Below, one piece after another: positions 26,372 to 34,916 of a stretch of 64,000 bases of DNA. Each line of letters starts with the position of its first letter. Within the stretch, counting starts at the first letter, position 1. A model generated the notes under the pieces. It worked only from the letters and a program-made list of their open reading frames with translations. It had not been told where the DNA came from and did no database searches. This stretch comes from Christensenella intestinihominis (GTDB taxonomy: Bacteria > Bacillota > Clostridia > Christensenellales > Christensenellaceae). A program made the translations under genes and the position numbers. The DNA lies in assembly GCF_001678845.1 (NCBI RefSeq), contig NZ_MAIQ01000005.1, positions 4,925 to 68,924 on the forward strand. Direction: 5' to 3'.

Positions 26372-27859
26372 GTGGTTGCTTTGGAATTGAAGGATGTGAG
26401 TAAAAGTTTTGCAGGAATCCACGCGTTAAAGGATATTACCTTCAGTGTGGAAGCAGGGCAGATATGCAGTATCGTGGGAGAGAACGGAGCGGGCAAATCG
26501 ACGCTGATGCGCGTGATTGCAGGCGCGCATGCGCCGGATACGGGAACCGTGAAAATCTGTGGAAAGCAAATGACGGAATTTACACCCAGTTATGCGCAGG
26601 CATCCGGTGTGGGAATCGTCTATCAGGAGTTGAGCCTGATTCCTGAAATGTCGGTCTACGAAAACATTTACCTCGGGCATCCGATTTTGCGGGGAATACT
26701 TTATGACCACAAAGCAATGGCGGAAAAATGCCGGGAAGCCCTGGGCGAGGTAGGGCTTGGAAACATTTCGCCGCACAGCATGATTAAGGACCTGAGCGTC
26801 GCACAACAGCAGCTTGTGGAAATCGCCCGGGTGCTGGTCGCGGAAGCGAGCATCCTGATTATGGATGAGCCAACCTCCTCTCTTTCAGAGCAAGACAGCA
26901 GCCGTTTGCTCAGGCTTTTGACCGAGCTCAAGGATAAGGGAAAAACGATTCTTTATATTTCCCACCGTTTAAACGAGGTACAACAAATATCCGATACAAT
27001 CGTTGTGCTGCGGGATGGGAACTTTATCGAACACAATCTCGCAAAAAACCTGAAGCATAGAGAAATTATTGAAATGATGGTGGGCAAAGCAGTGGACAGG
27101 GTGGATCACATGAAAAAGGATACCACGGGGCTGCCGGCGATACTGTCTGTCCAAAACCTGTGCGTAAAGCCCCGGATCAAAAATGCGTCCTTTGAACTGA
27201 AAAAAGGCGAGGTGCTTGGCTTTGCGGGCTTGGTGGGCGCCGGACGCAGCGAGCTGATGAGAGGGGTTTTCGGGGTGGATAAACCGACGGGCGGCTCGCT
27301 TGTGCTGAATGGCAAAAAAATCCGGCATATCACGCCCGCAGCGATGTTAAAAAACGAGACGAGACTTTGCCTGGTTCCTGAAAACCGCAAGGAGGAAGGA
27401 TTGATATTCGGCAAAAGCGTGGGTGAAAATATTGCGATCACCTACCGCAACTTCAATTATAAAGGCGGATTGATTAAAAAGGGACTGGAGGACGATGTTG
27501 TCAGGGAGTATTCCGGTAAACTCCAGATCAAATGTTCCTCAACGGATCAATGCGTGGAAGACCTTTCCGGGGGAAACCAGCAGAAGGTTGTGCTTGCCAA
27601 GATGCTTTCCACCAAACCGGATATCCTCATCCTGGATGAGCCGACCCGGGGCATCGACGTCGGGGCAAAGGCGGAGATTCATAAAATTATATCGCAGCTT
27701 TCAAAGGAAGGCGTGAGCATAATACTTGTCTCGTCCGAGTTATCGGAGCTCGCGCTTTTATGCGACAGGGTGCTGGTGATGTCGGACGGTAAAATTGTTG
27801 CGGAGATGGACCGCGAAATTACGGAATCGGCAATGCTCAAAGAAGCGATTCCCTGCTGA
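26372..27859 (+). CDS. Sugar ABC transporter ATP-binding protein (system B)
   Basis: A double ABC ATPase of 495 residues with GENGAGKST, LSVAQQQLVEIARVL and LIMDEPTSSLS in domain 1, and GLVGAGRSE, LSGGNQQKVVLAK and LILDEPTRGID in domain 2. I assign a GTG start at 26372 (VALELKDVSK follows), because GGAGGGG ends five bases before it. The longer frame from ATG 26309 would add 21 Lys/Asn-rich residues without a ribosome site. First gene of system B, followed by permease, receptor, cupin and oxidoreductase. Confidence 0.9.
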   Translation: MVALELKDVSKSFAGIHALKDITFSVEAGQICSIVGENGAGKSTLMRVIAGAHAPDTGTVKICGKQMTEFTPSYAQASGVGIVYQELSLIPEMSVYENIYLGHPILRGILYDHKAMAEKCREALGEVGLGNISPHSMIKDLSVAQQQLVEIARVLVAEASILIMDEPTSSLSEQDSSRLLRLLTELKDKGKTILYISHRLNEVQQISDTIVVLRDGNFIEHNLAKNLKHREIIEMMVGKAVDRVDHMKKDTTGLPAILSVQNLCVKPRIKNASFELKKGEVLGFAGLVGAGRSELMRGVFGVDKPTGGSLVLNGKKIRHITPAAMLKNETRLCLVPENRKEEGLIFGKSVGENIAITYRNFNYKGGLIKKGLEDDVVREYSGKLQIKCSSTDQCVEDLSGGNQQKVVLAKMLSTKPDILILDEPTRGIDVGAKAEIHKIISQLSKEGVSIILVSSELSELALLCDRVLVMSDGKIVAEMDREITESAMLKEAIPC

Positions 27860-27893
27860 ATAACTGGCAACAACACTTGAGGAGGCAATACAA

Positions 27894-28859
27894 ATGATGA
27901 GTATCAAAGAAAACAAGATCGTAAAGGTGTTCAGCAACAACGGGCTGCTGGTGGCGATTATCATCCTGTTCGTGATTATGGTCGTTACCTCGGACGTATT
28001 CCTGACGCCGCAGAACCTGATTAACATTCTTTCGCGTTCGACCTCTATGGGAGTAATTGCGGTAGGCATGACGATCGTATTAATCACTGGCGGGCTGGAT
28101 ATGTCGGTAGCAAACGTAGCGTCTATGGCCGGGCTGCTTTCGGTGGGCCTGACGAAATACCAGGGGCTTTCCGAAGAATGGGCGATTATTTTTGCACTGT
28201 TGTTCGGAGTGGGCGTAGGATTTGCGAACGGGCTTCTCGTCACCAAGGTAAAGGTCAATTCACTGATCGCCACAATCGCCACGATGACAATTGTGGAGGG
28301 AGTCATCTGGGTGTATTCCAACGGAGCGAACATTGCGCCGGCGCCGGAATTCCTGGAGGGCATGACGTCAATCAAGGTGTTTGGCAATATGCCGCTGACA
28401 ATCTTTATCTGGATTGGAATCGGCGTGCTTGCGGCCCTTATGCTGAAGTGGACCAAGCTGGGCCGCAGCTTTTACGCGACGGGCGGCAATCCGGAAGCGT
28501 CGCGGCTGTCCGGCATCAAAACGGACAACGTGAGGCTGTGGGCTTACGTCCTGTGCGGGCTTCTGTCGGCATTTGCCGGTATGCTGCTTGTTTCCCGGCT
28601 GGATGCGGCGATTCCCACGGCAGCGGCAGGGATGGAGCTTACGGTAATTGCGGCGGCTGTCGTCGGCGGCACGAGCCTTTCGGGGGGGACCGGAAATATG
28701 TTTGGAACATTCCTCGGAGTTATTCTTATTGCCATGATCAGCAATTCAATCAACCTGTGGGGCGTGCCCGCCGCTTACGACAATGTGGTTACCGGCTCGG
28801 TGATTGGTGCGGCGGCGCTGATTGACGCACTGCGCACACGCAAAAAGAGGATCGGATAA
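27894..28859 (+). CDS. Rbs-type sugar ABC permease (system B)
   Basis: A 321-residue RbsC-like polytopic membrane protein with the conserved AVGMTIVLITGGLDMSVA near residues 55-72, GGNPEASRLSGI and GGTSLSGGTGNM. GAGGAGG precedes the start; ATG occurs twice in a row and the first is used here. It would form the sugar channel with the preceding ATPase. Confidence 0.92.
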   Translation: MMSIKENKIVKVFSNNGLLVAIIILFVIMVVTSDVFLTPQNLINILSRSTSMGVIAVGMTIVLITGGLDMSVANVASMAGLLSVGLTKYQGLSEEWAIIFALLFGVGVGFANGLLVTKVKVNSLIATIATMTIVEGVIWVYSNGANIAPAPEFLEGMTSIKVFGNMPLTIFIWIGIGVLAALMLKWTKLGRSFYATGGNPEASRLSGIKTDNVRLWAYVLCGLLSAFAGMLLVSRLDAAIPTAAAGMELTVIAAAVVGGTSLSGGTGNMFGTFLGVILIAMISNSINLWGVPAAYDNVVTGSVIGAAALIDALRTRKKRIG

Positions 28860-28906
28860 CGGTTTAGGGAAACCTGAAAATAGAAAGGAACATAAGGAGG
28901 AAAGAA

Positions 28907-30082
28907 ATGGAAGGAAAATCGAGGAAGAAAGTTCTGGCGGCAATACTTGCCTGCGTACTGTGCATTTCCGTATTTGCGGGCTGTGCCGCCGGTACCGGGA
29001 CAACGGAACCGGCGCCGGACGCCGGGGAAAGCGCCAGTGCGCCGGCAGAGACGGCTGCCGGGGAAAACACGCCGGATGCCGGGAATGAGCCGGCGGAGCC
29101 GGCAGGAGAGCTTCAGCGGCCGGAGCCGATTTCGGGAACCGAGGTTGTGAATATTGCGGATATTGCGGAATACACAAAAAAAGAGGAGGGCGAGCCAATG
29201 ACCTTTGCGCTGCTGCTGTTCTCACGCGGATTTGAATGGATGATCGGCTTGCAGCAGGAATTTGAAGCGACATGCGAACAGCTCGGGGTAACGCCCATTG
29301 TCCTTGATGCGCAGGGCTCGGACGACACGCAGCTTGACCAGATACAGGATATGATTACGCAGCGCGTAGATGCGATTATACTTACCCCAAACAGCAACGA
29401 CGGCTTGGTTGCGGGCGTGAAAATGGCGCAGGAAGCAGGTATTCCGCTGGTGACGTGTGAAAGCGAAGTGGAGGGGAATATTGTACCCATCCATGTCGGC
29501 GTGGACAACTACCAGATGGGCCAGTTGGCTGCGGAATTCATAGCGGATAAGATCGGCGGAAAAGGGAAGGTACTGGAATGCCGCGGAGCCCTCGCCTCGC
29601 TTTCCTCCACGGCAAGACACGACGGCTTTGTGGAAACAATGGCGAATTACCCGGATATCGAGGTGATTTCCAAAAATACGGAATGGGTATCGACCGAGGC
29701 GTCGTCCGCAACGCAGGACGTGCTGACGGCAAACCCGGACCTGGCCGCGATCTATTCGCATAATGACGAGATGCAGACGGGGATACAGTCGGCCCTGCGC
29801 GAAATGGGAAGGCTTGTGCCCAGCGGTGAGGATGGCCATATTGTGCTCGTGGGCATTGACGGAACGCCGCTTGGCCTTGAACGCCTGCGGGAAGGCATAC
29901 AGGATGCGTGTGTTGTGCAGGACCCGTTTGACCAGGGAAAATATATTGCAAATTACGCTTATGATTTTCTGACGGGCAAGGACGTTCCAAGGAAAACGCT
30001 GACACAGCCCTATGTGGTTACGCAGGAGTATGCCGCGCTTGACGTTTTGTGGGGGAACCACGAATTTGAGGCCGTGGAATAG
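28907..30082 (+). CDS. Sugar-binding lipoprotein (system B)
   Basis: A 391-residue periplasmic-binding-protein type I receptor with a lipoprotein signal peptide (lipobox FAGC, Cys26). A Glu/Ala/Pro/Gly-rich linker runs to about residue 70. The binding part includes ITQRVDAIILTPNSNDGLV, HVGVDNYQMGQLAAEF and a late GIDGTP motif, all typical of ribose/galactose-type receptors. AAGGAGG precedes the ATG by six bases. The linker differs in composition from those of systems A and C. Confidence 0.9.
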   Translation: MEGKSRKKVLAAILACVLCISVFAGCAAGTGTTEPAPDAGESASAPAETAAGENTPDAGNEPAEPAGELQRPEPISGTEVVNIADIAEYTKKEEGEPMTFALLLFSRGFEWMIGLQQEFEATCEQLGVTPIVLDAQGSDDTQLDQIQDMITQRVDAIILTPNSNDGLVAGVKMAQEAGIPLVTCESEVEGNIVPIHVGVDNYQMGQLAAEFIADKIGGKGKVLECRGALASLSSTARHDGFVETMANYPDIEVISKNTEWVSTEASSATQDVLTANPDLAAIYSHNDEMQTGIQSALREMGRLVPSGEDGHIVLVGIDGTPLGLERLREGIQDACVVQDPFDQGKYIANYAYDFLTGKDVPRKTLTQPYVVTQEYAALDVLWGNHEFEAVE

Positions 30083-30141
30083 GAAGATGGAAATAACCGG
30101 TATAAAGCCGGAAAATTAAATCAAAATGGAGGTAATGAACA

Positions 30142-30591
30142 ATGAGTGGTGGAATTGCAGGATGGAAACCTGTCAAGAAGTATGCGTGGAATTACAAGGA
30201 AATCCCGGACGATCCGGGAATGGACGACCTGATGCCCGGGTTTGAGATTCAATATATTATTACCGGGGACACGGTGCCGGACAACGACAAGGCGATCTTC
30301 GGACACTGCGTATTCCCGCCGAGGTCGGCGCATTATAAGCACCAGCACCTGAACGCGATTGAGTGCGTCTATACCATCCGCGGCAAGGTAATCAACGGAT
30401 TTACAACGCCGGAAGGGGATGTGGAAACGGTATGCGAACCGGGGACAGTCGCTTATGCGCCGCAGGGGTCGGTACACTGGACACGGAACCCTTTCGACGA
30501 GGAAGCTGAATTTGTGTTTGCTTACTATGGATGCAACAGCGTTGACGACAGCGGTTATGTAGACCTGCGTCCGCAGTTTGAAGAAAAATAA
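30142..30591 (+). CDS. Cupin-domain protein (system B)
   Basis: A 149-residue single-cupin protein. The first cupin motif is visible as HYKHQHLNAIECVYTIRG, with His-x-His and a downstream Glu as metal ligands, and the second as PGTVAYAPQGSVHW. Cupins of this size include sugar isomerases, epimerases, lyases and dioxygenases. Its place between a sugar receptor and a Gfo/Idh oxidoreductase suggests it acts on the imported compound, but I do not recognise a specific activity. GGAGG lies ahead of the ATG. Confidence 0.8.
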   Translation: MSGGIAGWKPVKKYAWNYKEIPDDPGMDDLMPGFEIQYIITGDTVPDNDKAIFGHCVFPPRSAHYKHQHLNAIECVYTIRGKVINGFTTPEGDVETVCEPGTVAYAPQGSVHWTRNPFDEEAEFVFAYYGCNSVDDSGYVDLRPQFEEK

Positions 30592-30604
30592 TCCCATTGT
30601 TGCA

Positions 30605-30633
30605 GCGGGGGCCCGGCGCAGGCCGGCTCCCGC
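30605..30633 (+). other. GC-rich stem-loop between cupin and oxidoreductase genes
   Basis: GCGGG and CCCGC close a longer imperfect GC-rich hairpin with no T tract after it. It could stabilise mRNA or tune expression of the next gene. Confidence 0.45.
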
Positions 30634-30672
30634 AAAAATCCCGTACACAGCAAAGACTGAAGGAGCGAAAGT

Positions 30673-31842
30673 ATGGATACGATTAGAATCGGTATGATCG
30701 GCGCGGGCTTTATGTGCAAGCTGCACAGTATCGCCCTCGTAAATTACCCAATGTATTTCTTCCCGCCGGAGGCGGACGTGACGCTGCAGTGTATTGCAGA
30801 CAGCAATGTCCGTCTCGCGGAAGAAGGGGTAACCCGTTACGGATATAAAGAATATGAAGAGGATTGGACAAAGCTGATTGCCCGCGATGACGTGGATGCC
30901 ATCGACATAGTGACGCCCAACTGGGTTCATCGGGAAATGGCAATCGAAGCGCTCAAAAGCGGGAAACCTGTCTTTTGTGAAAAGCCCCTCTCCAACACGC
31001 TTGAAGATGCGGCTGAAGTTTATGAAGCGGCGCGCAGGGCGGACGTGGTGAACGCAGTGGGCTACAACAACAGGTGCATCCCCGCCGTTACGCTGGCAAA
31101 GCAAATGATCGAATCAGGACAACTAGGCGAGATTTATACATTCCGCACCCAATATATGCAGGACTGGGCCATCGGCGAGGATGTACCGATGGAATGGCGT
31201 CTCGATATCGACAAAGCGGGAAGCGGAGCGCTGGGGGATATTTGTTCACACGCGATTGACTTGGCGAGATATCTGGTGGGCGATTTCGCAAAGGTCGTGT
31301 CGAAAAGCCGTACGATCATCAAAGAGCGGCCGGTATCGGAATCTGCCGTGCTGGGCCTGAAAAAGAAGCAGGAGATACTCGGCTACCAGGAAGTGAAGGT
31401 GGATGACGAAGTGGAGTTCCTCGTGGAGTTCGCAAACGGGGCGACAGGAATATTTACATCGTCAAGATTTGCCTACGGACATAAAAATACGCTTGATTTC
31501 GAGGTCTACGGCAGTAAGGGAGCCTTGAAATTTACCAACGAATATCTGTGGGAACTTCAATATTACAGCGGAACGGACCCGGAGGACAAGCAGGGATACA
31601 AAAAAATTAAAATGGGGCCGATGCATCCGTACGGAATGTCATTTTGGCCGATTGCGGACCTTGGCATCGGCTATGCGGACCTAAAGTGTGCGGAGATGTC
31701 ACACTTTATCGAGGCTATCTCAAAAAGTGATCCGGCGCTGGTAAACGCCAGCTTTTATGACGGCTATAAGGCATGCCAGATCATCGATGCAGTACAGCGA
31801 TCCGCACGCGAAGAAAAGTGGATTGGAATCGAGGATGATTGA
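30673..31842 (+). CDS. Gfo/Idh/MocA oxidoreductase (system B)
   Basis: A 389-residue NAD(P)-dependent dehydrogenase with N-terminal Rossmann GAGFMCK (about 10-16), the catalytic CEKPL motif near residue 100 and a C-terminal domain containing DICSHAIDLARYLVGD, whose Asp and His are the usual active-site pair. Members oxidise sugar, inositol or sugar-acid hydroxyls. As the last gene of system B, with no kinase or aldolase nearby, it suggests that catabolism starts by oxidation of the free imported compound. The substrate is not evident. Confidence 0.9.
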   Translation: MDTIRIGMIGAGFMCKLHSIALVNYPMYFFPPEADVTLQCIADSNVRLAEEGVTRYGYKEYEEDWTKLIARDDVDAIDIVTPNWVHREMAIEALKSGKPVFCEKPLSNTLEDAAEVYEAARRADVVNAVGYNNRCIPAVTLAKQMIESGQLGEIYTFRTQYMQDWAIGEDVPMEWRLDIDKAGSGALGDICSHAIDLARYLVGDFAKVVSKSRTIIKERPVSESAVLGLKKKQEILGYQEVKVDDEVEFLVEFANGATGIFTSSRFAYGHKNTLDFEVYGSKGALKFTNEYLWELQYYSGTDPEDKQGYKKIKMGPMHPYGMSFWPIADLGIGYADLKCAEMSHFIEAISKSDPALVNASFYDGYKACQIIDAVQRSAREEKWIGIEDD

Positions 31843-31927
31843 GAGTGACGGTGTGCTCACAGAAAGGGACTGATTCCCGCCGGCCGCCTATGCGGCGCGG
31901 CTGATGTTTTCTCTACTTATTGCGGCG

Positions 31928-31957
31928 CCCTGATTTCCATGCGTACGGAAATCAGGG
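31928..31957 (+). other. Perfect 11-base stem-loop upstream of the zinc-ribbon gene
   Basis: CCCTGATTTCC and GGAAATCAGGG pair around an eight-base loop; no T tract follows. A smaller GCCGC/GCGGC hairpin lies at 31883-31896. Either could be a weak end of system B or a leader element of the next gene. Confidence 0.45.
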
Positions 31958-31986
31958 TATCTGCAATCGTGAAAGGAGTAAGGACT

Positions 31987-32181
31987 ATGCAGGCTCAACT
32001 AAGATGCAGATACTGCGGTGCCTTGTTCAAAGTAGAACGGGACGACGTCCTGAATACCCGGAAGAAAGGCGCATGCCCGAATTGCGGGTTTGAACTTGAC
32101 GCGGAGACTACGGCGCAACTTAAAAAGGCATTCGATTCCATTGCGCAACTTGTGGAAGAAAAATTCTGTAAAGAAAAATAA
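31987..32181 (+). CDS. Small zinc-ribbon protein
   Basis: A 64-residue protein with two Cys-x2-Cys pairs, CRYC (residues 7-10) and CPNC (30-33), forming a likely zinc ribbon. A charged helix follows (TTAQLKKAFDSIAQLVEEKF). AAAGGAG precedes the ATG at 31987. Function unknown; such small ribbons often bind nucleic acid or act as subunits. It has a bidirectional terminator after it. Confidence 0.7.
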   Translation: MQAQLRCRYCGALFKVERDDVLNTRKKGACPNCGFELDAETTAQLKKAFDSIAQLVEEKFCKEK

Positions 32182-32191
32182 TCCCCAATAC

Positions 32192-32221
32192 AAAAAACGC
32201 CTGAATCATTAGGCGTTTTTT
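32192..32221. terminator. Bidirectional terminator
   Basis: AAAAAACGCCT and AGGCGTTTTTT pair around eight bases, giving a U tract on either strand. It separates the convergent zinc-ribbon and HicB-like genes. Confidence 0.88.
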
Positions 32222-32235
32222 GTTATAGAGCCGCG

Positions 32236-32502
32236 TTAATCTGCGGAAATATCCGCCGTGTCCACACAAATAAAAATCACATTTTCCCCGCGGGATGGAA
32301 TCCGGCCTCCCACAGAGGGATGCGGAAGCGGAACATGCGCCGCTTCCATACCATAAAGATAAATAGAAAGCTCCTCTTCCGCCATTTCATAGGCATCCTC
32401 GAGCGAATGCCCGAACGAGACCGGACATTCCAGATCGGGGAAATGGCCAATATACATAGAGCATTCCTTTTTGAAAACCGCAGGATAGCTATATTTACAC
32501 AT
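32236..32502 (-). CDS. Solitary HicB-like protein
   Basis: An 88-residue protein with the HicB antitoxin fold pattern: YPAVFKKECSMYIGHFPDL, then SLEDAYEMAEEELSIYLYG. HicB antitoxins normally neutralise the adjacent mRNA-cleaving HicA toxin and often carry a C-terminal DNA-binding domain. Here no HicA-like frame lies on either side, and there is no room for a DNA-binding domain. GGGAGGG precedes the start. It could be an orphan antitoxin or another member of the fold. Confidence 0.7.
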   Translation of the reverse strand: MCKYSYPAVFKKECSMYIGHFPDLECPVSFGHSLEDAYEMAEEELSIYLYGMEAAHVPLPHPSVGGRIPSRGENVIFICVDTADISAD

Positions 32503-32621
32503 TGTAATCCCTCCCTTTCCTTAAATCCGCAGCTTGATATGGCGTTTAATATCGGATTGGCGCCGCGGCCTTGCCATATTATAGATAGGTAAAATTATGG
32601 AAAATAAAATTAAAATAAATA

Positions 32622-32651
32622 TGTAAACTGAATTAAAATAATAAGTTTACA
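32622..32651. promoter_or_regulatory. BirA-type biotin operator upstream of bioY
   Basis: TGTAAACT and AGTTTACA are perfect inverted repeats separated by 14 bases, matching the TTGTAAAC-N-GTTTACAA form of BirA operators. The right arm overlaps the -35 of the bioY promoter, so biotinyl-AMP-BirA binding would block transcription when biotin is plentiful. The birA gene is not in the window. Confidence 0.8.
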
Positions 32652-32674
32652 ATAAAACCGGAATGTGGTATCCT
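32646..32674 (+). promoter_or_regulatory. Promoter of bioY-bioB
   Basis: TTTACA, 17 bases, TATCCT, with a TGn extension before the -10. The -35 lies within the BirA-type operator. Confidence 0.7.
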
Positions 32675-32702
32675 GTTACGGTATGAAAAAAAGGAGGCAG
32701 CT

Positions 32703-33275
32703 ATGATGAAACAAACCACCCGTATTACCACGCGGGATATGATCCTGTGCGCATTGTTTGCGGCGCTGATTGCGATTGGCGCGTTTATCCGGATTCCGAT
32801 TCCATACGTGCCGATTACCTTCCAGGGATTCTTTGTTGTATTGGCGGGCTTTCTGCTGGGACCCAAATACGGCAGTATCTCGATGCTGATTTATATTGCG
32901 CTTGGCCTTGCCGGGCTTCCGATCTTTACGGAAGGCGGCGGGATTATGTATGTACTGAAACCCACCTTCGGCTATCTGGTCGGGTTCGCGGTATGCGCCT
33001 GGGTGGCGGGGGTGCGTGCGCGGAAATTGAAAAAGCTTACGGTTGGAAGGCTTTTTGCGGCGGGGATGACCGGCATGATTCCCGTTTATATCATTGGCAT
33101 GCTGTATTTCTATTTCATCATGAATTATGCGCTCGGAACGCCGGTCGGTATATGGGCGGCGATCTGGTCGTGCATTGTGCTCGTCCTGCCCGCCGATATC
33201 CTGCGGTGCCTGCTGGCGGCATGGATTGCGAAACGGATGATTCCGGTATTGAAAAGAAGGGAGCCTGCAGTATGA
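32703..33275 (+). CDS. bioY: Biotin transporter substrate-binding subunit BioY
   Basis: BioY is the membrane S component that binds biotin for ECF-type uptake. The 190 residues show about six hydrophobic segments and the family features ITFQGFFVVLAGFLLGPKYG and GGIMYVLKPTFGYLVGF. AAGGAGG precedes the ATG by five bases. Its stop overlaps the bioB start (ATGA). Control by the BirA-type operator supports the assignment independently of homology. The energising EcfAT subunits are not in the window. Confidence 0.95.
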   Translation: MMKQTTRITTRDMILCALFAALIAIGAFIRIPIPYVPITFQGFFVVLAGFLLGPKYGSISMLIYIALGLAGLPIFTEGGGIMYVLKPTFGYLVGFAVCAWVAGVRARKLKKLTVGRLFAAGMTGMIPVYIIGMLYFYFIMNYALGTPVGIWAAIWSCIVLVLPADILRCLLAAWIAKRMIPVLKRREPAV

Positions 33276-34237
33276 CGGTGCAGGAACTTGGGGAAAAGGC
33301 CGCGCAGGGCGGTGCGGTCTCAAAAGAGGAAGCGCTGTTTCTTGCTAGGGCAGGGCTTAAAGAGCTTTGCCGGACGGCGAATGAAATCAGAAAGACCGTT
33401 TGCGGCGATGCGTTCGACCTGTGCTCAATTATCAACGGAAAGAGTGGAAAGTGCCCGGAGGACTGCAAATTCTGCGCCCAGTCCGGGCATTACCAAACAG
33501 GCGCGGAATTTTATGGGCTTCTGGAAGAAGGGGAAATTCTTGCCGCCGCGCAAAAAAACCGCGATGGCGGGGCGGGACGCTTCTCGATCGTTACATCCGG
33601 CAAACGGCTGACGGACGAAGAAGTGGGAAAGCTGTGCAAAGTTTACCGGAGGATCAAAAAGGAATGTGGAATCTCCCTGTGCGCGTCGCACGGCCTGCTT
33701 ACGCGCAGGCAGTTTGGGATGCTCCGGGATGCGGGCGTATCCCGTTACCACAACAACCTTGAAACCTCCCGGGGATATTTTCCGAGGATATGTACGACCC
33801 ATTCCTATGACGACAAGCTTGCGGCCATCCGGGCGGCGCAGGCAGCCGGTTTCGAGGTGTGCAGCGGCGGAATCATCGGCATGGGAGAAAGCATGGAAGA
33901 CAGGATCGATATGGCGCTTACCCTGAGAAAGCTTGGGATACGTTCCGTTCCGCTCAATATCTTAAACCCGGTAAAGGGTACGCCGCTTGGCGGACGGGCG
34001 GTTTTACGGGAAGGGGAAGCGGAACGGACGGCGACGGTGTTCCGTTTTTTACTGCCGGATGCACAGATACGCCTTGCGGGCGGACGGATTAACCTCACGG
34101 ACCGGGGCAGGCGCATGTTGGGCGCGGGAATCAATGCCGCGATTACGGGCGATATGCTCACCACGGCGGGGATCACCATGGAAAGCGACCGGAAGATGCT
34201 TCGGGAGTGCGGATTCCGGATGGATATGCGGGAATGA
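33272..34237 (+). CDS. bioB: Biotin synthase
   Basis: BioB is a radical SAM enzyme inserting sulfur into dethiobiotin. The 321 residues include CPEDCKFCAQS with the three cluster Cys at 61, 65 and 68, plus NNLETSRGYF and GGIIGMGE, all BioB landmarks. The second-cluster sulfur-donor region and the C-terminal INLTDRG are present. It is translationally coupled to bioY. No bioA, bioF or bioD lies in this window, so the cell may convert imported dethiobiotin, or the rest of the pathway is elsewhere. Confidence 0.95.
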   Translation: MTVQELGEKAAQGGAVSKEEALFLARAGLKELCRTANEIRKTVCGDAFDLCSIINGKSGKCPEDCKFCAQSGHYQTGAEFYGLLEEGEILAAAQKNRDGGAGRFSIVTSGKRLTDEEVGKLCKVYRRIKKECGISLCASHGLLTRRQFGMLRDAGVSRYHNNLETSRGYFPRICTTHSYDDKLAAIRAAQAAGFEVCSGGIIGMGESMEDRIDMALTLRKLGIRSVPLNILNPVKGTPLGGRAVLREGEAERTATVFRFLLPDAQIRLAGGRINLTDRGRRMLGAGINAAITGDMLTTAGITMESDRKMLRECGFRMDMRE

Positions 34238-34277
34238 ACCCCGGTTCCGCCGGGCGCAGGAAAATTGCTTTATGCGC

Positions 34278-34306
34278 TTTACGAATTTGTGGTTTTCACG
34301 TAGAAT
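34278..34306 (+). promoter_or_regulatory. Promoter of the flavodoxin-like reductase and MFS genes
   Basis: TTTACG, 17 bases, TAGAAT, ending 37 bases before the gene start. Confidence 0.55.
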
Positions 34307-34343
34307 AAAGACAGATTCGGTTTGATGAAAGGAAGAGGGACCT

Positions 34344-34889
34344 ATGGGGAAAAAGATCGTAGTATTGACGGGAAGCCCGCGTAAGGGCGGAAACAGCGAC
34401 CGTATGGCGGATGCGTTTATTGCGGGAGCGCAGGGCGCGGGGCACACCGTGGCAAAAATCGAAACTGCGCCGCTCGACGTGAAGGGGTGCCGCGCATGCG
34501 ACGGGTGCTACCGCGGCGGCAGGGCGTGTTTTTTCAACGATGATTTCAATGGGATTGCACAGGAAATCCTGGAGGCGGATGCGGTGGTATTTGCGACGCC
34601 GCTGTATTGGTTCTCCTTTCCCGCGCAGCTGAAAAACGTGATGGATAAGTTTTATGCTTTTGTGGTTGGCGGAAAAGAATTTAAGGGAAAGGAATGCGCG
34701 CTCCTCGTTTGCGGCGGGGACGCGGAGGAAACGGCGTTCGACGGGCTCCTGCGCAGCTACGGGCTGATTGTGGAATACCTCGATTGGACGGACCGCGGCA
34801 GGCTGGTCGTTACGGGCGTAAACGCGAAGGGCGAGATTGATAAAACGGACGCACCCGGACGCGCGGAGGCATTGGGCGCGGAATTCTAA
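34344..34889 (+). CDS. Flavodoxin-fold NAD(P)H-dependent FMN reductase
   Basis: A 181-residue protein with the FMN-phosphate loop GSPRKGGNSDRM near the N terminus, a CRACDGCYRGGRAC cluster (residues about 51-64) and ATPLYWFSFPAQLKN, where the flavin ring sits. The Cys spacing resembles iron-sulfur flavoproteins and related multimeric reductases, but I cannot tell whether a cluster is bound. GAAAGGAAG precedes the ATG. The next gene is an MFS transporter 27 bases on, so a detoxification pair is possible. Confidence 0.85.
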   Translation: MGKKIVVLTGSPRKGGNSDRMADAFIAGAQGAGHTVAKIETAPLDVKGCRACDGCYRGGRACFFNDDFNGIAQEILEADAVVFATPLYWFSFPAQLKNVMDKFYAFVVGGKEFKGKECALLVCGGDAEETAFDGLLRSYGLIVEYLDWTDRGRLVVTGVNAKGEIDKTDAPGRAEALGAEF

Positions 34890-34916
34890 AACAAACGGCA
34901 ATTACGGAGAGGTAAA

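Noticed and set aside
32747-33271. Upstream extension of the bioB frame through bioY
   Set aside because: The extension overlaps bioY and is out of character with BioB; the overlapping ATGA with a ribosome site marks the true start.
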